Of a DNA stretch of 64,000 nucleotides, positions 35,801-47,659 are shown in pieces. The notes beneath the pieces were generated by a model. It made no database searches and was not told the origin of the DNA. It saw only the letters and a list, made by a program, of their open reading frames with translations. The first letter of the stretch is position 1, and every line of letters starts with the position of its first letter. Position numbers and translations under genes: made by a program. Source of the DNA: Rhodocollybia butyracea (Eukaryota > Basidiomycota > Agaricomycetes > Agaricales > Omphalotaceae); assembly GCA_015501585.1 (NCBI GenBank), contig JADNRY010000002.1:1054001-1118000 (forward strand), given 5' to 3'.

Positions 35801-36102
35801 AAGAAGTGGCGGATGAAGTGCCTGCGACAACCACGAAGACTAGAGCTAAGAAGGCCGTGTCTATCTCCGATTCTGGACCGAAACCCAGGTCGAAAAAAGC
35901 AGATTCCCCTGCGCAGGCAGATATTGACAAGGAGAACGAGGATGCCCGTGTGTCTGCTGGTGAAGATGAACCAGTGGTGACCAAAACGAGAATAGGCAGA
36001 CTGCGCAAAGCCCCGGTCGCCAAGGTCAAAGAGGAAACCCAGACAGAGCCGGAAATAGGTGGCGCAAGGACACGAGGGATGCGAACGAGGTCCAAGACGT
36101 GA
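32883..36102 (+). CDS. FHA-domain nuclear protein with long disordered Ser/Pro/Lys-rich tail
   Basis: About 1010 residues. The FHA phosphothreonine-binding domain is at residues about 15-130. It has LTFGQDRNCGVRL, VSPIHCKITFDEGK and, after an intron near 33092-33137, GTHGLLVDGCRV and NNSEIEIRGKRFRF. A second intron (about 33333-33399) joins TRS to RRALRLSMIESAEVFSP. The rest is low complexity: TPRRPRPTLHKAVLIRSAHR, acidic runs (EEEELDQEEEAEVFG), many SP/TP sites and, after an intron near 35204-35262, arrays of TRSRSKTP, RRPKTPAV and TRGMRTRSKT. The architecture recalls chromatin-bound FHA proteins such as Ki-67-like proteins, but no diagnostic repeat proves it. Confidence 0.75.
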
Positions 36103-36586
36103 TGTGTGTCTGCTCGAGCGCAAAAATGTGTATGAAAAATAATGATATTTGTTGATTCACGTCCGTTGTGTTTTATATATGTGTACATGAGAAAGATAAC
36201 AGTATTATGGTCGTCGCCGTCTGATGCTCCCCTCCATCTCCATTGCTATACTTTTTTAGGTGGACCTTTTCGATAGCCGCTGGCGTCCTACTCGACCTGC
36301 TAAGCCTCATTTCAGCGGAAATCTAGTATCTATCCCAACCTCTTCACCAAAAGAATGCATTATCTGAGCTCCGATGAGGAATGACTCGCCACTTCCTTCC
36401 AAAGGAACGCCTATATTTTACTGAAGCTGATCAAGAATTTGTTCCGTAGTGAGAGATTTTACACAATGAAGTGGTGAGTCCGAAAATTGAACCGGGGGTT
36501 CTAGGCGTTACGAGGAAGGACTTTATGCACGGACTACTTTAATATTCGCTTTTGTGCATGTAAAGATACTCATCCTCTCCCACGAT
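36103..36586. other. Convergent intergenic region
   Basis: Holds the 3' ends of the FHA gene (plus) and PRO2 (minus); nothing else is seen. Confidence 0.5.
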
Positions 36587-38123
36587 CTACGTCAAGAACG
36601 GGACAGCAGTTGCATTTATAGGTTTATGCTTATACTGCTTCTTGCCCGCCCCAAATTCACTTACTATGTGTCCCGATGGAGCCTTGCTCTTCATCATATA
36701 TTTGTAAGTGACCAAACCATCCAATCCAACAGGCCCACGAGCATGAATACGACCGGTACTTACACCAACCTCCGTCCCAAAGCCATAGCGGAACCCGTCA
36801 GCAAAGCGTGTACTAGCATTGACAAAAGTCCCAGCAGAATCGACGCCCCTGCAAAACATAGACGCTGCGGCCTCGGACTCAGTCACGATCGAGTCGGTGT
36901 GATGAGAAGAATGAGAGTTTATGAATTGGATGGCGGATTGGAGGGACGGAAGTACGATGACGGAAAGGATAAGATCGAGGTGCTCGGTGTCGTACGAAGA
37001 TACGTCCGAAGGTGAAACGAGAGTTTCGAGGTTCGTAGGCCGAGGTGAAAGTTCTTTTAGAGCGCCAAGACTGATTGGATCACATAAAAGCTTCACGTTC
37101 GCCTCCAAAAGCGCCTTGGCTACAGAAGGCCAGACCGTGTTTACTACTGCCTCATGTAGAATCAGTGTTTCAGACGCATTGCACGCTGCAGGATAGTCTA
37201 TCTAAAGAGGACGTCTGAGGCTACACCATATTACAAGTAGGTGAATATCTCACTTTGGAATCGAGAGCCACTCGAACAGCTTTAGAAACATCGGCGTGCT
37301 CGTCGATGAACACCGAACAGAGGCCATCAGCATGCCCCATAACAGGGATTCGAGTGCTATTTTGAATATTCTTGACTAAACTGTTACTGCCTCTTGGAAT
37401 AACCAGATCGATGTACTGATCGAGTTCAAGAAGGGAAGACACTTCTGCGCGTGTTTGTATCGATTGAACATATAGTTCAGGAACTGAGGTTTTCGCAAGC
37501 CCCGTAGAGATGGCTCTGGCTAATAATGTTGTAGTCCTACTGGACTCCTTTCCGCCTTTTAATATTGCGGCATTACCTGTTCCCTATCAGTAAAAATATG
37601 CATCGCAAGGCAACACAAAGTCTCTTGCCTGATTTTATCGCTAAAGATGTTATATTAACAACAACTTCTGGTCTGGCTTCGAATATGACAAGCAGAACAC
37701 CGATCGGGCAAGCGACGCGGTATAGTTCTAGTTCGTCGTCAAGCTCAGAGGCGTATGAAACATTGCCAGTTGGATCCGGAAGTGCTGCCACGTCGAGAAT
37801 TCCTTGCAACATCGAATCCCACTTATCACCTCTGTTCAAATCAAGCCGCTTGAGCAAAGTTTCGGGCATTTTTCCAGCCTTGACTTCAAGTTCTGCCGCC
37901 TGAAGCGTGGTGATCAATCGACATCGATTCCTGAGTATGGAACTGAACTCATACCGACCTGCAAATCTTGCTCATTGGCTTTTAAGATCTCGGTCTTGTT
38001 GGCCTCTAAGGATTTTCGGATTTCGTGTAAAGCATGAGCCCTCTCGGAAGATGGAATCAGCTGTGAGTCTTGAAATGCAGTTTTTGCAGCTTTGGCGATA
38101 TCATGAGCGTTGAAGGTAGACAT
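36587..38123 (-). CDS. PRO2: Gamma-glutamyl phosphate reductase (glutamate-5-semialdehyde dehydrogenase)
   Basis: Second step of proline synthesis: NADPH-dependent reduction of gamma-glutamyl phosphate. The start at 38123 gives MSTFNAHDIAKAAKTAFQDS. The cofactor domain has RVACPIGVLLVIFEARPEVV, then NAAILKGGKESSRT after an intron, and IDLVIPRGSNSLVKNIQNST followed by PVMGHADGLCSVFIDEHAD. The catalytic Cys is in IDYPAACNASETLILHE (around 37160-37200). Near the C terminus are ASTRFADGFRYGFGTEVGVS and GRIHARGPVGLDGLVTYKY. Introns at about 37915-37960, 37577-37620 and 37200-37253 close in frame. Length and motif order match the family. Confidence 0.95.
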
Positions 38124-38512
38124 TTGTGACTCGGGAATTCAACGCATGACGCAATTTTCCTTAAGCGCCCATATTTCTCCCTTCCCTTCGGTCAGAGTCG
38201 GGGACGAAATAACTATGTAACAGTTGTTCAAGGTATTACTGCTTATCATTCATACCGTCCTGCCACGAATGCCTTCGCTGTATGCTGTGGTAACGGAAAC
38301 TCGAACGTCAGCAACAATCCCGGAACGTGAACGTATCATGAACAAATCATGAACCTACTCTTCCCACTACTGGCTACTCCATGGATCATGGATCATCCTT
38401 AGGCAAAGACGAGAGGAAGCGAGGACTACCGACGTCGTATTCAAAAGCTGTCGATGCAAATATGCTTCAGTTCATGTGATAATCAAATCTGAAAATATGA
38501 CTGTACACTCTA
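38124..38512. other. Intergenic, upstream region of PRO2
   Basis: No gene is seen. CCATGGATCATGGATCATCC near 38380 contains a short tandem repeat. Confidence 0.4.
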
Positions 38513-38867
38513 CAGCTGATTAGGATATTCTAGCACATTTTCGAAAAAACGCTCAGTAGTGATTTTATTTACAACCAAACAAAGTGACGTCAGCATATTC
38601 CATTCAAAGCTCCATTTGCTCCGCTTCGCCGACACTTCACCCGTACTTACATTACTCTTATGCTCTTCAGTAGCCCAAGAAATGAGTCTACAGCACCCTA
38701 TGATGTATGTCTCATGTAAAGACTGCGATATCAAAAGAAAAAAGTTGCCTTTGAAGTCAATGCGTATGGTAAGATGCGGCCAATACGAATGTCACTTTTG
38801 TTTGGTTGTAAACAAAATCACTCATGAGTATTTTTTCGAAAATGTGCTAGAATTTCCTAATCAGCTG
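38513..38867. mobile_element. 355-bp MITE with about 78-bp terminal inverted repeats and TA target duplication
   Basis: The left end CAGCTGATTAGGATATTCTA and the right end on the reverse strand CAGCTGATTAGGAAATTCTA stay aligned inward through TAGCACATTTTCGAAAAAA, GTGATTTT(A/G)TTTACAACC and AAACAAA(A)GTGAC. TA flanks both ends (38511-38512 and 38868-38869), as for Tc1/mariner-pogo-type elements. There is no transposase gene. Confidence 0.85.
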
Positions 38868-39032
38868 TAAGTGTGCTGTGTTCGCTTGTGTTCGATGCAA
38901 AATACAATACATTGACAATAGGTTTACACAATTCAGGGAGACAATAGAAAGTACAAAATAATTATAAAGCGATCAGTAACACAACGCCGATGAGACACCA
39001 AGGATACAGACGCAAAAAATGTTGAGAATATC

Positions 39033-39150
39033 AAGGAATGGCGAGGCGCGAGAAATGCCCACATGTTGATAACACAAGGAATGGCGAGGCGCAAGAAATG
39101 AAAATGTGAGAATGCGTTGATAAGAAAGGAATGGCGAGATGGAAGAAATG
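39033..39150 (+). repeat. Three imperfect units of AAGGAATGGCGAGGCGCGAG type
   Basis: Units at about 39033, 39075 and 39125, each ending in AGAAATG, spaced 42-50 bp. They lie in the 3' flank of the gene at 39215-39804. Confidence 0.6.
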
Positions 39151-39214
39151 CCTAGAACTGGTACCAGATTGACGGCGAGTAAAAAGACAGCGAGAAGGCT
39201 TGCAACGATTGATA

Positions 39215-39804
39215 CTACACATCAAACAGAGCTTGAGCTTGGGGGGACAACGGAGGTTGAACTTGAATGGACGATGATGGTTGAGCCTGGGGGGACAACG
39301 GAAGTTGGGTGTGCATAGACAATGAGGATAGAGCTGGAGATCGAGAATCAATAGGTGAAAGTAAAGCTGTTAAAACCTGGTTAACGTCAGTGTATATATG
39401 TCTACCATAGATAAATGCAAACTCACACTGCGTCCTGATTCCCTTAAAAGATGTCTATCCCATTTCCTTTCATAGCACCAAGAGAATTTGGCGGGAGATC
39501 GAGCATGCATCCATACGTCGCGAGTGGAGAAGGCCAACGGGCAATGTTCGACACGCCAAGCATGACTGTCAATGATCCCTTGTATGTCGCTTACTGGAAT
39601 CGGAGCATCCTCCACGAGCTGCAGCTTAGCGACGTAGTGAAGAACGAGTCGGATTTTGTTATAGATAGAGTCAGGCTTTGAGACAAATGCCAAGAAATTA
39701 TTAATGAGAAGCGGTAAGGTCAATGACTTGTAAATCGCTAGAGCGATAGTCAAGGGGAGCGAGATAACGGTGAGGGTGAACGCTATTGTATCCTTTGAGA
39801 CCAT
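39215..39804 (-). CDS. Small unknown protein with N-terminal membrane segment
   Basis: The start at 39804 gives MVSKDTIAFTLTVISLPLTI, continuing ALAIYKSLTLPLLINNFLAF, one or two hydrophobic segments. The soluble part includes RVEHCPLAFSTRDVWMHARS and WCYERKWDRHLLRESGRS. A 50-bp intron (GTGAGT...TAACCAG, about 39380-39428) joins RS to VLTALLSPIDSRSPALSS. The tail holds two LPLSPQAQ/PPLSPQAQ repeats and stops at 39215. About 180 residues. No family is recognised. Confidence 0.5.
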
Positions 39805-40285
39805 GATGTTCGGCTAGAAGATGGAATTTAGTTGAAGCTCCGACCTGTGTAGACGGTCACTGGTGGAAACTTGTCGTCAAGAGCGATGACAAGCAACACT
39901 GAAGAGAAAAGAGAAGACTCACGTTCACGCTATCGGGATATGCTCGGAGTCTATTAGGCAATACAATACGATGCAATGTAAGGAAAGAAGGGAAAATGTA
40001 AGGAAATGGTTATCGGGTAGGTACTCGAGTAACACATGCAAATAGCAGGCGCGTGATTGGCTTACAACTGGGTCGCCGGAAAAATTGCTCACGCCGAAGG
40101 TCTGCCGGTGCCTTCGACTTAAGTACCCTTTTCTACCTCAATTTACCTCTCTACCATAAGTACTATTAGTAGTACACAATATCAGAAGCAAAAGTGTCAA
40201 TGAAATATATACAAGTTGGAAGAGAAGAGAAAGAAGAGTATAATATGAAGGTAGAGTGAGACAGGAGGTGGAAGTAAAACATGGG
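39805..40285. other. Intergenic, no supported gene
   Basis: Upstream region of the gene above and 3' flank of the next; nothing else is seen. Confidence 0.4.
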
Positions 40286-41095
40286 CTACTGTTCTTTAGT
40301 ATGTGATGAATGGGGAACAGGCTCAACACTGTAGGGAAAGTTTGGTGTCCAAACATCATTCCCAGCATACGTGTCATTACGATAAAAGGAGTCCAAACCA
40401 TAAAAATAACTGATAGGTCCATTGCGGGTGACTATAACTGATGGAGTGTCAGGAGGAAAGCTGACGAGACAACCCTCTTTCTCTAAAGGCGGGTACAGCT
40501 CATAGCATTTTCTGGAATGAGCCACCTGAGCGCGCAAGTTCCATTGAGGAGGTGTAGCTTCTATTTCGGTCTGAAGCGGCCCTAAATGTGATTCTGTCCA
40601 CTTGTTAGAGTAATCGTGATTCTTGAAATATGTTTGGAGGTATATCCGTTAAAGCGGTAAGTGTATGTTAATACATACTTATATTAAGATCGATACCTTG
40701 TGAGATTTCAGAACAAGGGAGAACTTTCGGAAGGAGATGTAATAGTGAGGAAGAAAAAAACCGATGGATCAATGGCCACCGTCTAGAAATTTCGTGGAGC
40801 CTTCGAATCGATTTCTCGTATCTTACATATCCAATTAGATGTAATTGCTAGCGCCTAGCGAAACTGAAGAAGCCACTTACTCTCGGAAAGCAACTTCTAG
40901 CTCTTGGGTCACAAGCTTGTCTTTCCAGGGGGTGTGCCGAGCAATAGTAAGATGAGCAAATGCGCCTTCAATGACCCAGTCATGTCCAGGCGGTCTCAGA
41001 GAGAATAGCTCGTCGTTATGGAAACGAGTAAGTGCGCCAAGTTCAGTGTGCCCGTCATGTCCGAGCGATATTGGAGAGTCATCGTAGAGGTGCAT
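40286..41095 (-). CDS. Unknown three-exon protein, about 220 residues
   Basis: Exon 1 starts MHLYDDSPISLGHDGHTELG (41095) and ends VAFRE. An intron GTAAGT...TGTAAG (about 40823-40880) joins it to YEKSIRRLHEISRRWPLIHR, then FFSSSLLHLLPKVLPCSEIS. A second intron leads to TESHLGPLQTEIEATPPQWN, and the protein ends VEPVPHSSHTKEQ. The splice sites are good and the frame is open, but no domain is recognised; an upstream exon beyond 41095 is possible. Confidence 0.45.
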
Positions 41096-42389
41096 CAGAG
41101 TTGTAAGACAAAGGTCTGTGTAATTACTAACACGATTTACATCTTTTACAAATTACAAGCTTATGACCTGTGACTACGTCATGGAGAGGAAGGAAGGAGG
41201 TGATGGTGGTACCATTGAACCTGGAATACCTGGGTTCTGTCAGAGCTAAATGCAACACACATTGTGCTGCACCTGTGTGCCATAATCTATAAATGCACCC
41301 AGCCCCGGACTCTGCTGTGGCAGAGAGATTTGTTGGAAAAGATGAGCATACCTAGCTTTACCAATCCAGAAGAGTACAAATTCCTGGCTATATGATGTAC
41401 TCACCCTAACCATGCTTGATTCTGGAGTGAAAAGATAAAATCCTGCTCAAATACATACGGATGATTGGTGCTACTGGGACTATCAGACTTGTTGTGTGAT
41501 ACCCACGGGCCACAACTGAGTGATGGCAGCCAAATGGTACTGCAATTGAAGGTTATCAACCTTGCAGAGACTCACAAAAATTCAATTGTTTTGGTGATGA
41601 TAGCTACTACAGGGGAGCTCCAAACTTCAAAGCAGGCTTTTAAGTTTCAAGGGTTGAATTTTTGAAGCATTTTAATCTACTACTTGATGAAAACAACTTC
41701 AAGAAGAGCCTTGCCTTTATTGCCGGTGATGATCAAGGACCTGAGATCTGGTTGGCAACTGGCTGGGGATCTGGGCGGTGGGATGTACACCTGCAGGTAG
41801 TCCACAGAAGGAACAGCTTCTGTATTTGTACACAATTCGTACATGAGATACTATTGAGCCAGATGGAGCTCATACTAAGTATGGTTCAGAACCATATTGT
41901 TGCTACAGATCACTGCACAAATTGTGGAAAGAGGTATGCAAAGCTTGCCAGGTGTGGTACATATTTGAAAGCTTCTATTAGATTGTCAGGAAGCAGATTC
42001 TGGGAAGTATGTTTCCCGCCTTCGTTTATCTTGTGATGTTGCTGGATGACTTATCATTGTGTCACACCTAAGTTGTACGAATCAAATTCAGTCAATCGGG
42101 AAGCTCTTCTTTTCTTCCTGTCTAACATACAATTGTTTACACTTACTTACCTTTCTCAGAGTAGTAGAACTACAAACATCTACAGTAAAATATGAACATA
42201 CAGGTTTATATGGTATTTGCAGTACTTAAGTTTACAGAGCCACTGCCATGGCGATTTACACGGATCCGGTTCTACCGGCAGCCACTGCGCAGTTAGATCT
42301 GCTTAGTCACTATTACCAATCAAATTTAAGCGCCCCGACCGAATTTAAAGTATAGGACAAGCTTTAAGAGACCTGTGGCAAGCCATGGG
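41096..42389. other. Repeat-like intergenic sequence, no supported gene
   Basis: Plus-strand frames at 41465-41665 and 41662-42036 (with HCTNCGKRYAKLARCG) show no known domain and may be transposon remnants. Confidence 0.3.
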
Positions 42390-42542
42390 TGTAACGGCTA
42401 CGGCCCATCAGCCCCTACCCCCCCTTACATAGTGGTGCCGCTATTACATAATTACGAACCTCTTACCCTCAGATTACCCGTATTTCGCCTATTACTGCAA
42501 TAGAACGAGGTATAGCTTATGTCTGAGGTCTGAGGCCTTACA
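42390..42542 (+). repeat. 5' LTR of the short LTR element
   Basis: Starts TGTAACGGCTACGG and ends GAGGCCTTACA; 150 of 153 bases match the 3' copy. Confidence 0.85.
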
Positions 42543-42586
42543 CTTTTTTAAGCTATCTTGTCCTGTATAGGACTATTACAGCAAAT

Positions 42587-43039
42587 ATGTCAGAAATACA
42601 GCACAACTCAAGCCATGACACTGTCATGGCTCTGGCCTTCTCTTTTCTCTCTTCTGTTCGCTCTCTGCATCTTCCAGATGCTTCATCCTCTCCAGTTGTA
42701 TTGTTTGACCTGTCTTCCCAAGGAATACAAGAACAGCTGCTCAATTTCAAGCAGTACTGGGACCAGGAGGGACTTTCATCTACTTGCCAGTCATTGGTGG
42801 ATGTTGTGGTGAAAACTGTGACTTTGAGGTGTTGTTGGGGTGTAAAGGAACAGGGATTGGATGTAGAGACATGTTTCAGGTGGATAGAACAAGTTAGAAG
42901 GCTTGGGGAGGATTTCTGCATCAAATCTTCGAAATTTTCACAACCTTCTCCTGCTCCGGCCCTTCCACCATCTCCAATCGCTCCTCTCGCATTGGTAACA
43001 CGTCCTACACTCGATTCAGATGCCCCAAAATCGAGTTGA
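42587..43039 (+). CDS. ORF inside the LTR element, possibly gag-like
   Basis: 150 codons starting MSEIQHNSSHDTVMALAFSF and ending in PTLDSDAPKSS. It is helix-prone with a C-terminal Pro/Ser stretch (SQPSPAPALPPSPIAPL). It sits 44 bp after the 5' LTR, where a gag gene would lie, but has no zinc knuckle. A long frame on the opposite strand covers the same bases, so the coding strand is not certain. Confidence 0.4.
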   Translation: MSEIQHNSSHDTVMALAFSFLSSVRSLHLPDASSSPVVLFDLSSQGIQEQLLNFKQYWDQEGLSSTCQSLVDVVVKTVTLRCCWGVKEQGLDVETCFRWIEQVRRLGEDFCIKSSKFSQPSPAPALPPSPIAPLALVTRPTLDSDAPKSS

Positions 43040-43945
43040 TCGTCTACAATTCTTGGTTTCCCTTTTAAACCCATCTCCCATCCACGTGGACCTCGACCGC
43101 TCCTTAATGCCTGTTTGTATACACGGCTTTTCAATGTGATCCACTTAGCACAAGAGAGTCTTGAAAAGAACCAAAATCGCTATGCCAACCTGATTGCCCA
43201 TCGCATCAAACCCATGGAAGAACGGGTATCTTCACAAGATGCACCCATACCCCATTCCTCAGTGCTTTCATCACCTCCATTGATGCCAGGGCATAATACA
43301 TTGACTCCAGTGCACTCTACTACATCACTGCCACTCTCTCAACCAACTAGTGATCACCTGCCGAACATGCCAGCACTGGTGTTCAGTTGTGCAGCTGAGA
43401 CTCCTGCAGTGTCGAGTCTTCGTAAACAGGTTAAACGTAACCTCCATGGTCCATTCGGTTCACTCTTGTTGCGATCGAGCCGCTGCCACTCATCACGATC
43501 AGGTACAGTCACTCCATTGTCTTCACCCACTGGAACTCCCTCTCCCCATGTATGCGCTCCTGGTTTGTGTTCACATTCATGGCGCTGGAGATCTCCTATC
43601 TCCTCAGCTACCTCACCATCTCGCTCTGGACTTTCGTTCAGTGTCCAGAGACTGCAACAGTTTTCACAGGACATATGTTCATCTTCTGTGCTTATGGAAA
43701 TTTCCAAAATCCTTCAACGTACACTACCCATTAGATAACTGTATGTTTCCCTTTCATGTTTTCAATTTCCCCATCTTCCTCTCTTCCCTTCCTCTTTCTT
43801 TCTCTATAAGATGGACCTGTGGGGTCAATCTGGGGGGAATGTGGGGGCCTTCGCCATTTTGGATTTCACACTTTTGGAATTTTTTTTCTCATTTTCTATC
43901 CTTATTCTGATAAAATTGAGCTGTGGGTTCAATTTGGGGGGAATG

Positions 43946-44098
43946 TGTAACGGCTACGGCCCATTGGCCCCTACCCCCCCTTACATAGTGGTGCCGCTAT
44001 TACATAATTACGAACCTCTTACCCTCAGATTACCCATATTTCGCCTATTACTGCAATAGAACGAGGTATAGCTTATGTCTGAGGTCTGAGGCCTTACA
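43946..44098 (+). repeat. 3' LTR of the short LTR element
   Basis: Preceded by the purine tract GGGGGGAATG and followed by the target duplication ATGGG. Confidence 0.85.
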
Positions 44099-44372
44099 AT
44101 GGGAACAGACTCAATTTGGCATTTAACCTCAGATATTTGTCAGTAATAATAATAAGGGAAACATGGAGGCCTTAGTACATCTCTTGTACATAGCCCGGGC
44201 CCGGCCTCTCCAACCTACCACAAATGTACATAGTAGTACTCCAGCTGCTCAAGTCAAGGCTCAAGTTCTGAGTTTTTCTCTTGGAACCTTGAAGTCAGGA
44301 GCCGGAGTGGTACTAAGTTGGGGATAACAAATCCTACAAATTAATTATTATATGGCAATGCTCAAGACAGAT

Positions 44373-44949
44373 TAGTGATGTGCCAGCTATGGCTCAGGGC
44401 CTTTGAGCCCCCAAAGCCGGCCGTCTTTGAGCCTAGCCTGGCCCCAGCTGTCATAGGGCTCAGAAGGGCTCAAGGTCCGGCTCAGAATTCTCAAAGCCCT
44501 GGGCTGGGGCCTGAGCCGGAGCTCAGTGCTTAATGAAGCATTGAGCAGCACGTCAAAAATTACACTGTACAGCATCACATGTATCATCACTTATGGCCAA
44601 TTTTGCTCCAGAGGTGTTAACCAGACTAAAAAAAGGCTTCATTAGTGTCAAACAATTTGTTCAACCTACTGATGAATGTATTCCATTGGCCTTCTACAAT
44701 TCAAATCATCTCAAAAAAGCAGGTGTATCACCTGCACACACTCAGAAAGCAACCAGAAAACCAAAAGTATCATGTTATAGAGTCCACCGAGGACAGGGAG
44801 CTTGGCGCCTCAAGACATGTCCCTTAGTGCCTGGGCCCTGGCCTGAGCCTGAGCCGGCTTTGAGCCGGCCCTTCCTGGGGGCTAGGGCCTGGCTCAGATT
44901 TTTGACGAGCCCTGGCCAGGGCTTTTGAGCCTCAGCCGGCACATCACTA
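44373..44949. mobile_element. 577-bp hAT-type MITE
   Basis: Terminal inverted repeats: left TAGTGATGTGCCAGCTATGG, right (reverse strand) TAGTGATGTGCCGGCTGAGG. This end is typical of hAT elements. The subterminal parts are packed with GGCTC, GAGCC and CCGGCTCAG motifs in both orientations. No convincing 8-bp target duplication remains and there is no transposase. Confidence 0.7.
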
Positions 44950-47659
44950 AAGATTCTGACAGATACATGCAGTAGTATTAGCATATATCCTAGTCTCATG
45001 TGTACATGTGAGGCTCAGATACATTGACTTCTGATTGGATGCTCAGGCTGTCCACAGAGTCATTTGGAGTCATTGCAGAAAGGCACAAACACATCCAGCA
45101 ACTATGCAGTACAATTGACATCCATATAAGCAATGGAAATTTGCCAGTTGCATCTGGATGATCTCTTCTTATACCCTTCCAATTCTCCCCAAGATCTCCC
45201 TGCTTCTCACTGTTCAGTCATGCCAATACATGTGTAGAACTAATAAGTATGATCCTCAGAGGTGTACACTGTACAAACAACTTGTATTGGTGTAGTAGAT
45301 ATTTACCTGTAAAACTAATAAGTACAATCTACTGTATAAGTGTAAATACTAATCAAACAGGTATATAAATAAACAGACTTACCCTCAGAAGTGTACACTG
45401 TACAAACGACTGAGGTCTAAAAGGACAACATGTCCCAAACATGTCCTGTATATAAGTAATAGCTTGAAACTGCCAAGTCAAACCTAGGCACTCAGATAAT
45501 CGAATAGGTAAGGATAAATAATAAAGGAAAGGAAAAACTACTGGCCCCCTTTAAGGGTAAACTTAGTATTCTGTAACAAAACGCATCCCATGCCCTTCGG
45601 AGGCAAATGGCGGGACTCCTTGGCATTAAGCCTTTGCCTTCAACAACATGTGGTGCTATTAGCTAACTGCCTGAGACTGGAATCTGACTGGAATAGTGGT
45701 CACCGTGGTCTTGTGCCACATCTGAAGACACTGTTCTGTTCTCTCCTTTCTTCTGCACACACATTCCAGAGCACCCCCCAGACACAAACTCCGGGATCTG
45801 CACTGTAACCTTTTTACAAGGGCAATTTATTGCCGAGTTTCTGTCCTGGAAAAAGCGTACCTTAATCCTGTTAAGGTAATTACTTCCGTTGATTGTGGAG
45901 CATTAAATGCAAATTGAACGTAGGTGACGTAGGTGTTTACACAGCTTACTGTACTGTAGCAACAAATCCGAATGAATGCAGCATATTGAAGTGAAAGCTA
46001 TCATCTTACTATTTATGTTTGTACTTTGCTTAATATCAAGCAGGAAAAAAAAATCTGTTCCCCATGTCCTGTTCTGCGTTGAACGTTCGACACTCCATAG
46101 CAGCTTCTGTAGCGAGTTATGTCAGTGTGCGTGTGGGGAGAGTTGACTGCTGCTTAGGTAGTATAGAATGGTGTTGATGTGCATGGTAACGAATTCGATA
46201 GGTGAGAGATCATCGAAAATCAATGAGAGCAAAATTTAGTATAGGTCAAGTTGCACTACTTATGAGCAAAAACCCACCTGAGCATCCATCAACGATTGCA
46301 AAGAAGTAGTGACAGATGTCTGGCAAACGAAGAAGGTGTGTTTGGCTGTGGCATTGTGAAGGTGTACTGAGAGATGTAGTAGATGGCTCAGTATCCTCAC
46401 AAATCCTATGTTTTAGAGGCTGTCCTGACATGATTGAGGACTCAAGAGCATAGATATTACCTTGCTGGAAGCGGTTGCAGAATGTATGGATTTTTCCCGA
46501 TTTTTCTTGGAGAGTTTCAGGTATCAGGTATCATTGTTTCCTTGGATTGATGAGATTGAAACCCAAGATGTCGGTGAATAAACATTGTTTACTCACTTTG
46601 TCCACATGCATCCTTCGTTCCTTCTCATCCAGCATCAGGAGCACTGGCTGGACCATATGGCCATCCTTACCACCTCAAACTTGAAAGAAGAGTAGCTCCT
46701 CCCTGGGTGCGCTAGCGCAGGGAAGCAAAGCTCAGAGTCATATTACAGTGGCGCGTGCGGAGTGCGCCTGGGAAGTACAGTTGTCAATGCACAGCAGGAT
46801 AAACAAAAGAAAAACACATTACCGTATACATATTACGCACAGATGGTATGCTGAACATGACAGCAACGAGATTTTTGCTGTAGCCAGATGACATGGACAA
46901 AGAGAACAAAAGACTAGTGCTGCCATGGGTTTCAGAGTCAACAAAAAACTTGCGGAACTTCCAAGAGAATTGTTAGCTCTTATTTGTGTATGATATAGAA
47001 AAAATCTCATTTGGCATCCAATGGATTGCAGTGGTTGCGACACCAGACAGTGAGATGAACGTCAACTTTCAAGAACATGACCGCGAAAGAGAGTTATCTC
47101 CAGAATAAATATGATTCTGTCAACTTTAAGAAAAAATTGTATCTATCTATCTATTGTCCATTACTATACCTCGACAAGGTTTTAGAGTCTGCCTACGGGA
47201 GACTACATTACTTGTATATCTTACCTTCCGCTTTGGCCCAAGTAACTGCCACGCGACAGCAATGGCCCACTGCTAGTGCTGTAAACATAAAAACACTTTT
47301 ACAGCCATGTTTCATTTGCCAGTATATACTATATGCCAGGTCCTGGAGGCTGGAAGTCATACCATATCCTGTAAAGGGCTAATTTTGGAGACTTTACGCT
47401 GTATGGCCATAATAACCGTATAAGTACGGTACGCGCTGACAATAATCGATAATTATGTCACTACTTTGAATTTATGCGGCGCGGATGACCGTAACCGTTG
47501 CGCCGCTACGCGGCAACCGTTGATTAGTCATTATTAGTAATAAGGAATAGACGCCACGTAGGCGCCCCCGTCCTTTTTTAAAGTAAAGGAAGGAATATAG
47601 GATATAGGATAACCGGTAGCGCCGGCAAGCGGCAACTTATCGTACAAGGCTACAGCATT
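44950..47659. other. Repeat-rich intergenic sequence, no supported gene
   Basis: A 28-bp motif CCTCAGAGGTGTACACTGTA and flanking bases occurs at 45254-45281 and again at 45383-45410 with two changes. GTA(G/A)AACTAATAAGTA recurs near 45235 and 45310. Short frames on both strands (46246-46684, 46819-47043) are unrecognised and may be decayed transposon coding sequence. A G/C-rich CCGTTGCGCCGCTACGCGGC stretch lies near 47495. Confidence 0.4.

Larger units (their letters stand above)
42390..44098 (+). mobile_element. 1.7-kb non-autonomous LTR element (TRIM-like) with 5-bp target duplication
   Basis: 153-bp direct terminal repeats at 42390-42542 and 43946-44098 begin TGTAACGGC and end CCTTACA (TG..CA rule) and differ at three positions. 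Both sides are flanked by ATGGG (42385-42389 and 44099-44103). A purine-rich tract GGGGGGAATG directly precedes the 3' repeat, with a similar copy near 43827. There is no reverse transcriptase, protease or integrase. A second frame in the 3' half (first ATG near 43214, stop 43738) is Ser/Pro/Leu-rich and unrecognised. Confidence 0.85.

Noticed and set aside
35364..36188. 274-codon minus-strand frame
   Set aside because: Antisense to the low-complexity tail of the FHA gene, which has consistent splicing and an intact domain at its start.
41465..42036. Two adjoining plus-strand frames with a CTNCGKRYAKLARCG cysteine motif
   Set aside because: Too little to support a gene; could be a transposon remnant.
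42553..43134. 193-codon minus-strand frame inside the LTR element
   Set aside because: No domain; the plus-strand ORF sits at the expected gag position. Kept only as a caution in the ORF entry.
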